From Ulvibacterium sp965228935 (GTDB lineage Bacteria; Bacteroidota; Bacteroidia; Flavobacteriales; Flavobacteriaceae): 64,000 bases of DNA. Of this stretch, positions 26,725 to 33,798 are shown one piece after another (the stretch's first letter is position 1; each line of letters begins with the position of its first letter). The notes below the pieces were generated by a model. The model was given only the letters and a program-made list of their open reading frames with translations, had not been told where the DNA came from and searched no databases. Location: positions 930,001 to 994,000 of the forward strand of contig NZ_OZ245846.1 in the NCBI RefSeq assembly GCF_965228935.1, given 5' to 3'. The translations under genes and the position numbers were made by a program.

Positions 26725-26946
26725 AGGTCTTTATGTTTAGTCAGAATGACAGTTTTACATTTTCTTTGCTTATGTTTTAAATATAGCGAAAGGTTTTAAG
26801 AAAAATCCTTTTCATTGAACTATAATGGGCCTTCTTTAATCCTGACAGCACTCCCTTTATTAATGCATTTGGTCGAAAAAATTTGAGTTTTCGATAAACT
26901 GCACAATACCTACGTAAGTTTTGGCTTACATTTACGTTAATTTATT

Positions 26947-27045
26947 ATGTCCCCCTATATCTACCTTCTTGGCGTATATGTGCTTTTGCTCCTGATTTCA
27001 AGGGCCTTCTATCTTTTTTATTTAAAGAAAAGGCTGGATTCATAG
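26947..27045 (+). CDS. Candidate 32-residue single-pass membrane microprotein
   Basis: ATG at 26947, TAG at 27043-27045. The translation begins MSPYIYLLGVYVLLLLIS and ends YLKKRLDS. One hydrophobic helix of ~20 residues is followed by a basic tail, as expected of a single-pass protein with the C-terminus in the cytoplasm. It lies in a ~790-bp region without larger genes. Coding status is inferred only from its composition and from a similar ORF 210 bp downstream. Confidence 0.4.
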   Translation: MSPYIYLLGVYVLLLLISRAFYLFYLKKRLDS

Positions 27046-27255
27046 ATTATTTTGTAATCCTGCAAACGTACCCCACCACCCCGATTCTATCCATAGAGAC
27101 TGTCTGTGCAGTCCTACTATTGCCTTCTTTTAAACACAATTGATCTTTATGTCAATATTAAATGACATTTAACAAATATTTCACTCTGTTTGTAAAATTA
27201 ATGTAATCTTTTTTCGTTTTTCTTGCGTATATATTAAACAAATCTTTATTGGGGC

Positions 27256-27339
27256 ATGGACAATTATCTTGTTATTTTAATGATTTACCTTGCGGCCTAT
27301 ATGTTTTCCATAGCTTTGAAGCCGTATTTTAAAAAATAG
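27256..27339 (+). CDS. Candidate 27-residue single-pass membrane microprotein
   Basis: ATG at 27256, TAG at 27337-27339. The translation begins MDNYLVILMIYLAAYMF and ends ALKPYFKK. It has the same plan as the ORF at 26947: one hydrophobic helix containing Tyr residues and a short Lys-rich tail. An AT-rich stretch precedes it. Both ORFs share orientation and lie between the divergent-facing trpB2 promoter and the nrdA terminator. Confidence 0.38.
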   Translation: MDNYLVILMIYLAAYMFSIALKPYFKK

Positions 27340-27421
27340 ACTGGTTCGATGACCGTTCTTTATTCTCTTTCTTGGGTATCCGTGTGCCTTATATTCCTTT
27401 GACTTTCTTTTAGAAGAATTG

Positions 27422-27452
27422 AAAAAGCCCCGGTATACTACCAAGGCTTTTT
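27422..27452. terminator. Intrinsic terminator of nrdBA
   Basis: AAAAAGCC (27422-27429) pairs with GGCTTTTT (27445-27452), with an inner GGTA/TACC stem and a 3-nt loop. It is located 65 bp after the nrdA stop and, by its A- and T-runs, could act on both strands, also ending transcripts of the microprotein ORFs. Confidence 0.8.
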
Positions 27453-27516
27453 AATCAATAAACACTATCACACAATGCTGAATCCCTATCAAAACGATAA
27501 GGCATTCCAGCACAAA

Positions 27517-30006
27517 TTATGATCCGCACATAAGGCAATCATCATCTGCCTGGCCTTCCTTGGCCCGTGCAATCATTTCCTTCATCTCTTCGGCCGTCAT
27601 GGGCTGAATATCCGGTTCTTGTTGCTGAACTACAGGAGTGGGCTTAACCTCAATGGCCTTGGCCTCTTCAGGGGCAGGGGGCATGGCTGCCGCAACCTCG
27701 GCTTCGGCGGCTACGCTCACAGGTATTTCCTTTTTCTTGGTGTTGTCCAAAGTAAATTTGATGGCATCCACGGCCGCCTTGGTTCTCAAATAGTACATCC
27801 CTGTTTTTAAACCGCTTTTCCAAGCATAAAAATGCATAGAGGTCAATTTGGAATAGTTGGCATTTTCCATAAACAAATTCAACGATTGGCTCTGGTCAAT
27901 GAAATACCCACGCTGACGGCTCATATCAATAATATCTTTCATACTGAGCTCCCAAACCGTTTTATACAATTCCTTAATACTATCGGGAATTATATCAATG
28001 TGCTGAATGGAGCCATTGGCGCGCATCAACTCCTGTTTTAGGTTTTCATTCCAAATTCCGAGTTTTACCAAATCTTCCAAGAGATGCTTATTCACTACGA
28101 TAAACTCCCCGGACAATACCCTTCTGGTATAAATGTTGGAGGTGTAGGGCTCAAAACACTCGTTGTTCCCCAGTATTTGGGATGTAGACGCGGTAGGCAT
28201 GGGAGCGACCAATAGCGAGTTGCGCACACCATTTTTTATGACCTGCTTGCGCAATTTTTCCCAGTCCCAACGGCCCGAAAGTTCTTCGTCCTTGATACCC
28301 CAAAGATTATGTTGAAATTTCCCTTCTGAAATTGGTGAGCCCTTAAAGGAAGAGTAGGCTCCCTCTACTTTGGCCTCCTCCATAGAAGCGGTAACCGCGG
28401 CATAGTACAAGGTTTCAAAAATCTCTTGGTTCAATTCCTTGGCCTCATCACTGGTAAAGGGCAAACGCAACATAATAAAGGTATCTGCCAGTCCTTGGAC
28501 TCCCAAACCTATTGGCCTATGGCGCATATTGGAATTTTCCGCTTCCTTTACGGGGTAGTAATTCCTATCAATGACCCTATTAAGGTTCTTGGTCACCCGT
28601 TTTGTAACCTTGAACAATTCCTTGTGATCAAATTTGCCCCCTTTAACAAACATGGGAAGAGCTATAGAGGCCAAGTTACAAACCGCTACTTCATCGGGGG
28701 AGGTATATTCCAATATCTCGGTACAAAGATTGGAAGATCGGATAGTACCCAAGTTCTTCTGATTGCTTTTACGATTGGCCGCATCCTTATAAAGCATATA
28801 GGGCGTTCCCGTCTCAATCTGGGATTCCAATATTTTTTCCCATAAATCCCTGGCCTTTACCGTTTTGCGACCCTTATCCTCTGCCTCATATTTCAAGTAT
28901 AGTTTTTCAAATTCCTCACTGTGATTTGAAAACAATCCTGGACATTCATTGGGGCACATTAAGGTCCAATCTTCATTGGCCTCCACGCGCTTCATAAACA
29001 AATCGGGAATCCACATGGCGTAGAACAGATCACGGGCACGCATTTCTTCCTTTCCGTGGTTCTTCTTCAATTCCAAAAAGTCAAAAATATCCGCATGCCA
29101 AGGCTCTACATAAATGGCAAAACTTCCTTTTCGCTTCCCGCCTCCTTGATCAACGTAGCGGGCCGTGTCATTAAATACCCTTAGCATAGGGACAATACCA
29201 TTGGAAGTGCCATTGGTACCGGCTATATATGATCCCGTAGCCCGAACATTGTGAATGGAAAGTCCGATTCCCCCCGCAGATTGGGAGATTTTCGCGGTCT
29301 GCTTCAAGGTGTCGTAAATACCATCGATACTGTCGTCCTTCATGGCCAATAGGAAGCAGGAGGACATCTGCGGCTTGGGCGTTCCGGAGTTGAAGAGGGT
29401 AGGTGTTGCATGGGTGAAATATTTTTTTGACATCAGCTCATAGGTTTCTATGGCAGAGTCCAAATCATTTAAGTGGATTCCAACCGCAACGCGCATCAAC
29501 ATATGCTGGGGTCGTTCGGCTATCTTCCCGTTCAGCTTAAGGAGATAGGATCGCTCCAAGGTCTTGAAGCCGAAGTAATCGTATCCAAAATCACGATTGT
29601 ATATGATAGTCGAATCCAGTTTTTCCGAATTTTCGGAAATTACCTTATAGACCTCATCGGAAAGAAGCGGGGCTTTTTTACCCGTTCTGGGATTTATATA
29701 CTCGTACAAATCCTTCATGGTCTCGGAAAAGGATTTTTTGGTATTCTTATGTAAATTGGAAACGGAAATACGAGCGGCTAATTTTGCATAATCCGGATGC
29801 GTAGTGGTCATGGTAGCGGCCTGTTCGGCGGCCAAATTGTCCAACTCCGAAGTGGTAACACCATCATAAAGTCCCTCTATTACCCGCATAGCAACTTTTA
29901 TGGGGTCTACCAGTTCGTTGAGGCCATAACATAGTTTTCTGACCCTTGCCGTGATCTTATCGAACATCATCGGCTCTTTTCTTCCGTCCCTTTTTATTAC
30001 ATACAT
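27517..30006 (-). CDS. nrdA: Ribonucleoside-diphosphate reductase, alpha subunit (class I)
   Basis: An 829-residue catalytic subunit that reduces ribonucleoside diphosphates to deoxyribonucleotides. The N-terminal ATP-cone (MYVIKRDGRKEPMMFDKI) carries the allosteric activity site. The barrel has MSSCFLLAMKDDS, the radical Cys in SSNLCTEI with its Glu two residues on, and VAVCNLASIALP. The C-terminal redox pair is C824-L-M-C827. Between the body and this tail lies a ~65-residue Ala/Pro/Glu-rich flexible linker, longer than in E. coli NrdA. It follows nrdB on the same strand after 108 bp. Confidence 0.95.
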   Translation of the reverse strand: MYVIKRDGRKEPMMFDKITARVRKLCYGLNELVDPIKVAMRVIEGLYDGVTTSELDNLAAEQAATMTTTHPDYAKLAARISVSNLHKNTKKSFSETMKDLYEYINPRTGKKAPLLSDEVYKVISENSEKLDSTIIYNRDFGYDYFGFKTLERSYLLKLNGKIAERPQHMLMRVAVGIHLNDLDSAIETYELMSKKYFTHATPTLFNSGTPKPQMSSCFLLAMKDDSIDGIYDTLKQTAKISQSAGGIGLSIHNVRATGSYIAGTNGTSNGIVPMLRVFNDTARYVDQGGGKRKGSFAIYVEPWHADIFDFLELKKNHGKEEMRARDLFYAMWIPDLFMKRVEANEDWTLMCPNECPGLFSNHSEEFEKLYLKYEAEDKGRKTVKARDLWEKILESQIETGTPYMLYKDAANRKSNQKNLGTIRSSNLCTEILEYTSPDEVAVCNLASIALPMFVKGGKFDHKELFKVTKRVTKNLNRVIDRNYYPVKEAENSNMRHRPIGLGVQGLADTFIMLRLPFTSDEAKELNQEIFETLYYAAVTASMEEAKVEGAYSSFKGSPISEGKFQHNLWGIKDEELSGRWDWEKLRKQVIKNGVRNSLLVAPMPTASTSQILGNNECFEPYTSNIYTRRVLSGEFIVVNKHLLEDLVKLGIWNENLKQELMRANGSIQHIDIIPDSIKELYKTVWELSMKDIIDMSRQRGYFIDQSQSLNLFMENANYSKLTSMHFYAWKSGLKTGMYYLRTKAAVDAIKFTLDNTKKKEIPVSVAAEAEVAAAMPPAPEEAKAIEVKPTPVVQQQEPDIQPMTAEEMKEMIARAKEGQADDDCLMCGS

Positions 30007-30114
30007 TTTCTTAACGTTGTTTTAGTGATGTGTTGGTAAATTGTGTGTTGCGTTTCCTTAGGTCCCGCTCTATAACTTATCCGAGCCTGTCTAGAAATCC
30101 GGATAATTCAATAC

Positions 30115-31101
30115 TTAGAAATCGGCGTCAAAACTGATTTTTTGAGCATCCTCATCCTTCTCTTTGTTGAGGACACCGGCTTTTTGGTACTCGGAGACCC
30201 TTTTTTCAAAGAAATTGGTTTTCCCCTGTAGTGAAATCATATCCATAAAATCAAATGGATTGGTAGAATTATATACTTTTTCACATTGAAGTTCAACCAA
30301 TAGCCTGTCCGTTACAAATTCTAAATATTGGGTCATCAGTTTTGCGTTCATCCCAATGAGGCTTACAGGTAGGGATTCCGTAATAAACTCGCGCTCTATA
30401 TCCAAGGCATTTGTCAGAATCTGTGTAATCCTTTCCTTGGGCACCTTGTTGACCAAGTGGTGGTTGTGCAAATGAACGGCGTAATCGCAATGCATGCCTT
30501 CATCACGGGAAATCAATTCGTTGGAAAAAGTCAACCCTGGCATCAACCCCCTTTTCTTCAACCAAAAAATAGAACAAAAAGCCCCGGAAAAGAAAATCCC
30601 CTCCACAGCGGCAAAGGCGATCAATCGCTCGGCAAAGCTTGGGGAATCAATCCATCTAAGCGCCCAATCCGCCTTTTTCTTGATGGCCGGAAAGTTCTCA
30701 ATAGCCTGAAAAAGGATGTTTTTTTCCTTTTCGTCCTTTACATAGGTGTCAATCAACAGGGAGTAGGTTTCGGAATGGATGTTCTCCATCATGATCTGGA
30801 ATCCGTAAAAGAACTTGGCCTCCGAATATTGGACTTCGTTCACAAAATTCTCGGCCAAATTTTCATTTACAATCCCATCGGATGCGGCAAAAAAGGCCAA
30901 GATATGTTTTATAAAGTAACGTTCGTCGTCACTTAATTTATCGTTCCAGTCAGATAAATCCTGATGTAAATCAATCTCCTCGGCGGTCCAAAAACAGGCC
31001 TCACATTTTTTGTACCATTCCCACAAATCGTGATGTTCAATGGGGAATATTACAAATCTATCCTTATTTTCCTGCAAAATAGGCTCCACGGTTGTTGACA
31101 T
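30115..31101 (-). CDS. nrdB: Ribonucleoside-diphosphate reductase, beta subunit (class I)
   Basis: A 328-residue radical-generating subunit. Metal-ligand segments are visible: FWTAEEIDLHQD, KFFYGFQIMMENIHSETYSLL and ISRDEGMHCDYA. A Tyr follows IHSET, at the position of the radical tyrosine, so a tyrosyl-radical (class Ia-type) enzyme is likely. It precedes nrdA in one operon. No clear NrdR-box pair was recognised upstream. Confidence 0.95.
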   Translation of the reverse strand: MSTTVEPILQENKDRFVIFPIEHHDLWEWYKKCEACFWTAEEIDLHQDLSDWNDKLSDDERYFIKHILAFFAASDGIVNENLAENFVNEVQYSEAKFFYGFQIMMENIHSETYSLLIDTYVKDEKEKNILFQAIENFPAIKKKADWALRWIDSPSFAERLIAFAAVEGIFFSGAFCSIFWLKKRGLMPGLTFSNELISRDEGMHCDYAVHLHNHHLVNKVPKERITQILTNALDIEREFITESLPVSLIGMNAKLMTQYLEFVTDRLLVELQCEKVYNSTNPFDFMDMISLQGKTNFFEKRVSEYQKAGVLNKEKDEDAQKISFDADF

Positions 31102-31315
31102 AATCTATTGAGTTTTTAAAGTTAAATTGAGATAAAATTACCTTACGGCGGGGGGTAACAAAGATTTAAAAATGTTATGAAATTGTAAAGGCTGTTTTAT
31201 CAAAACCGGCTCAAAGTTTTTAACACAGGTTGTTGAAATCCACCCTCACAAGTGATGAACATTGCAGTTATCAGAAATTAAAAAATCCCTATTTTATTTT
31301 AGCGGGATCAAACAA

Positions 31316-31365
31316 AATAAATAGACCGGAAAGTATGAAAAAACATACTTTCCGGTCTATTTATT
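31316..31365 (-). terminator. 22-bp perfect hairpin, probable terminator of a minus-strand transcript
   Basis: A perfect 22-bp inverted repeat (arms 31316-31337 and 31344-31365) with a 6-A loop. Read on the minus strand it is followed by a T-rich tail (TTTTGTTTGATC), while the plus-strand exit has no T-run, so it should end minus-strand transcription coming from higher coordinates. The nearest minus-strand gene stops 606 bp upstream of it. Confidence 0.7.
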
Positions 31366-31971
31366 AGAATGTTAGTAATGATATCAAAGGAAGGCGGTAA
31401 GGAGAAGAAACCTGTAACTTCCTTATTGATTCACAAAGCGGGAAAATAAGCCTGTGGCCAAAAATCATTTGATAATACCGCCAAACCGTACGGCCCTCTA
31501 ATGCATCATGAACTGATGCTCATCGCGAAGGATGCTGATTCAGGTAGTTCCCCCGAAACCTATAATCGAGCAAAAACCAACAAGTTGGTCGGTATCCATT
31601 GTGCGACGATTCATTAGATTGGCTGTTCAAGAACAGCTACATGTATGTTTCCAACATGTTTCCAAAGGCCGTACATCCTGGAATGGCAGTGTTATCAAAT
31701 ATTTTATATTTTTTTTTATTACCAATTTTATCGTTTGTCTTAGAGAACTATTATTGGCCCATAGCACCCCTCAAATTACACTAAATCTATCTTATAAACT
31801 AAAAATTTGCACATATAATGAATTCAATTGGGGTAAGAGGGGGCTAAAAAATAAAAACAACTTGAAATTGAATATAGGCCAAGACAATATTGAATTATGG
31901 CAAAAATAAGAAATTTCAGCTCAACAGTACTTATGTTAATAAATTTGATAGTCAATCATTTGACTTATTTT
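31366..31971. other. Long intergenic stretch with short inverted and direct repeats
   Basis: About 600 bp with no convincing protein gene. The 31430-31690 part is less AT-rich than the rest. It contains the stem GCATCA/TGATGC (31503-31508 with 31514-31519), the stem GCTGTTC/GAACAGC (31622-31628 with 31631-31637) and a 10-bp direct repeat ATGTTTCCAA (31645-31654 and 31656-31665). It could be a long 3' UTR, a noncoding RNA on the minus strand or a decayed gene. Confidence 0.5.
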
Positions 31972-32520
31972 TTATAATCGCTTTGCCATGAAGTTCCCTG
32001 ATATAGTGATTTCCCTGCCTTCAGGGTCATACATGGCAATATCCAAAAAGCCTTGTAAAAAACTATCATGTAAACCGGAAATGGTTATTGTACCTTGTTT
32101 TGTAAAAAAGGGAAGCTCCCCTAGGGCCTGGAAGTTTGCATGTCCAAAAATTCCATCAAAACTATCCATAAATCCTTCTATATCCCGGGCTACCGTATAT
32201 CTTCCAACGTCTATTCCATTGGGGCTGTCCTGTTTGGAAATCAAAAATTCCATGGTATGCTGATAGGCTTCCCCATCATTTTCCAATTTAAGTACCAAAG
32301 TTGAGAAGGGGATTCCACTATTGGTCTCTTTAACAGAAGTTTCAAATACAATCTTGCCTTTTAAAACCGTATTCTCAACCCCCCTAGAGTTCAGGGTGTA
32401 CTTCCCATCCAATACTTTTGGATTTCCAAGGGACACATCTACCCTATAATTGGAAATCAGAAATAAGGGCAATAATGCCAGTAAACCTACTTTAGTTGTT
32501 TTTATAAAGAATTGAGACAT
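31972..32520 (-). CDS. Hypothetical secreted or membrane-anchored protein
   Basis: A 182-residue protein starting MSQFFIKTTKVGLL, with one N-terminal hydrophobic segment (residues ~11-23). The rest is beta-rich: YTLNSRGVENTVLKGKIVFET, HTMEFLISKQDSPNGIDVGRY and ITISGLHDSFLQGFLDIAMYD. The end (REITISGNFMAKRL) looks like a final beta strand. I do not recognise a family. It lies 13 bp after the 65-residue gene on the same strand, so they form an operon. A LytTR-type site upstream of the operon suggests control by the adjacent two-component system. Confidence 0.65.
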   Translation of the reverse strand: MSQFFIKTTKVGLLALLPLFLISNYRVDVSLGNPKVLDGKYTLNSRGVENTVLKGKIVFETSVKETNSGIPFSTLVLKLENDGEAYQHTMEFLISKQDSPNGIDVGRYTVARDIEGFMDSFDGIFGHANFQALGELPFFTKQGTITISGLHDSFLQGFLDIAMYDPEGREITISGNFMAKRL

Positions 32521-32533
32521 GGTTACCGATGAA

Positions 32534-32731
32534 TTATTCCAGAGGTTCACCGGAGGGTTCCTCATAGGCAGTTCTTGTGCCTTGGTCGTTCTGGCTTAAA
32601 ATTGCGTTGTTCAAGGAAACTTCCTTGTCGGTCAAACTGTAGCTCAATATTTTCTCATCCTTTCTCTCCGACATTGTAGCGATAATAATGGTAAGCACCA
32701 AAAGGATGAACATCAACATACACTTTTTCAT
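32534..32731 (-). CDS. Hypothetical small protein with N-terminal hydrophobic segment
   Basis: A 65-residue protein. MKKCMLMFILLVLTIIIAT forms a signal peptide or membrane anchor. The remaining ~45 residues are polar and acidic (ERKDEKILSYSLTDKEVSL, ending SGEPLE), with no Cys-lipobox. It is the first gene of the operon with the 182-residue protein, and diverges from the LytTR regulator. Its small size and secretion signal recall peptides made under two-component control, but no function can be assigned. Confidence 0.6.
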   Translation of the reverse strand: MKKCMLMFILLVLTIIIATMSERKDEKILSYSLTDKEVSLNNAILSQNDQGTRTAYEEPSGEPLE

Positions 32732-32807
32732 AATTCTGTTTTTGGTTCTATTGTTCGATTTTTACATCTAGTGGGGAGAACTTAAACAAATCTGAATTTT
32801 GATAAAT

Positions 32808-32836
32808 CTAAAGTATAACATGGTGCCGCTTTCAAA
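32808..32836 (-). promoter_or_regulatory. Candidate promoter of the 65-residue protein operon
   Basis: On the minus strand a TTTG (32836-32833) is followed after 17 nt by TACTTTAG (32815-32808), one mismatch from the Bacteroidota -7 box TAnnTTTG. It sits directly downstream of the 21-bp-spaced direct repeat, as expected for an activated promoter. The 17-nt spacing is slightly shorter than usual. Confidence 0.4.
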
Positions 32837-32844
32837 AAACTATT

Positions 32845-32880
32845 CTGTATGAACGGTAAAATTTCCTGTATGAATGGTAA
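32845..32880 (-). promoter_or_regulatory. Direct repeat resembling a LytTR-type binding site
   Basis: Two 15-bp direct repeats, CTGTATGAACGGTAA (32845-32859) and CTGTATGAATGGTAA (32866-32880), differ at one base and are 21 bp apart, start to start. Read on the minus strand the first gives ACCGTTCAT, which fits the published LytTR consensus [TA][AC][CA]GTTN[AG][TG]; the second has one mismatch. A LytTR regulator gene begins 175 bp away. The site lies next to the promoter of the divergent small-protein operon. Confidence 0.6.
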
Positions 32881-33026
32881 TCTTGGCAGTTTTACATCTC
32901 AAAACCGGCCATTTAAAGGAATATTCCAAATACCTAAAAATCTGCCATTCTTATCCCTTTTTGGGCCAGCTATACTTAAATTACTCCCATCAACACATCT
33001 TTTTACCAAAAATTGACCTATAGTTT

Positions 33027-33034
33027 TATATTTG
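33027..33034 (+). promoter_or_regulatory. -7 promoter element of the LytTR regulator gene
   Basis: TATATTTG matches the Bacteroidota -7 consensus TAnnTTTG exactly and lies 21 bp before the start codon at 33056. The upstream -33 box is weak (TTTT at 33001-33004). Confidence 0.45.
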
Positions 33035-33055
33035 ATTTAATTACCTTTAGATGTT

Positions 33056-33790
33056 ATGTTGGAAGCCGTAATAGTGGATGATGAAGCCAAAGCTCTCCAA
33101 AGTCTTTCCTGGGAGCTTACCAATTTTAGTGATGAGATTAAAGTTTTGGCTTCCTTTACCGATCCGTCGGAAGCTTTGGCGTATCTGGGGAAAAACACCC
33201 CGGATTGCCTTTTTTTGGATATAGAAATGCCAACTATGGACGGATTTCAGTTTATCCAGAAACTCGGGAACAGAAGTTTCCCGGTGGTCATCACTACGGC
33301 CTATAACCAGTATGCCATAAAAGCCTTAAAGAACGAAGCTATAGACTATTTATTAAAACCTATAGATACGGACGATCTTAAGGATACCATTGTCAAAATC
33401 AAAAAATATAACGCTAGGAGCTTCACCGCGGAAAAGTTGGAAAATATATTGCTCAATTTCAATGCCAATCCGATCCATAAAAAGATTACCTTCAATACAG
33501 ATGGAAAGTTGTTGTTTCTGGAAAGTGAGGAAATACTATATGCGGAATCCGATGGCAATTATAGCACCATTTTTCTGGTCGATGGACAAAAAATAGTCTT
33601 GACCAAAAAACTTAAGGAGGTAAACGAACTGCTCCCGGAGGATTCTTTTTTTCGGATACACAATTCCTACATCATCAATCTAAACAAAATAAAGGAGTTC
33701 TTAAAAACGGATGGTTATGTTGTATTAAAATCCAATCATAAAATTCCTGTTTCAAGACAAAAGAAATCCGATTTTTTGGACAAATTATAG
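33056..33790 (+). CDS. LytTR-family DNA-binding response regulator
   Basis: A 244-residue regulator. The receiver domain (residues 1-~115) has VDDE at 8-10 and the phospho-acceptor Asp55 (CLFLDIEMP), with DYLLKPID at its end. The C-terminal LytTR domain has EEILYAESDGNYSTIFLVDGQKIVLTKKL, then FFRIHNSYIINLNKIKEF. It binds DNA as a direct-repeat dimer in this family. It is 8 bp upstream of its probable cognate TPR histidine kinase. The ATG at 33056 gives the usual family start (MLEAVIVDDE). Confidence 0.94.
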   Translation: MLEAVIVDDEAKALQSLSWELTNFSDEIKVLASFTDPSEALAYLGKNTPDCLFLDIEMPTMDGFQFIQKLGNRSFPVVITTAYNQYAIKALKNEAIDYLLKPIDTDDLKDTIVKIKKYNARSFTAEKLENILLNFNANPIHKKITFNTDGKLLFLESEEILYAESDGNYSTIFLVDGQKIVLTKKLKEVNELLPEDSFFRIHNSYIINLNKIKEFLKTDGYVVLKSNHKIPVSRQKKSDFLDKL

Positions 33791-33798
33791 GTCACTAT

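Noticed and set aside
26725..27516. Search for tRNA genes in the long gap
   Set aside because: No cloverleaf-compatible arms or CCA-end-like sequence were found by eye; only tiny ORFs and a terminator.
31532..31909. 125-residue plus-strand open frame upstream of nrdB
   Set aside because: Composition changes abruptly, no start context, no recognisable family; it crosses the AT-rich part and small inverted repeats. More likely noncoding.
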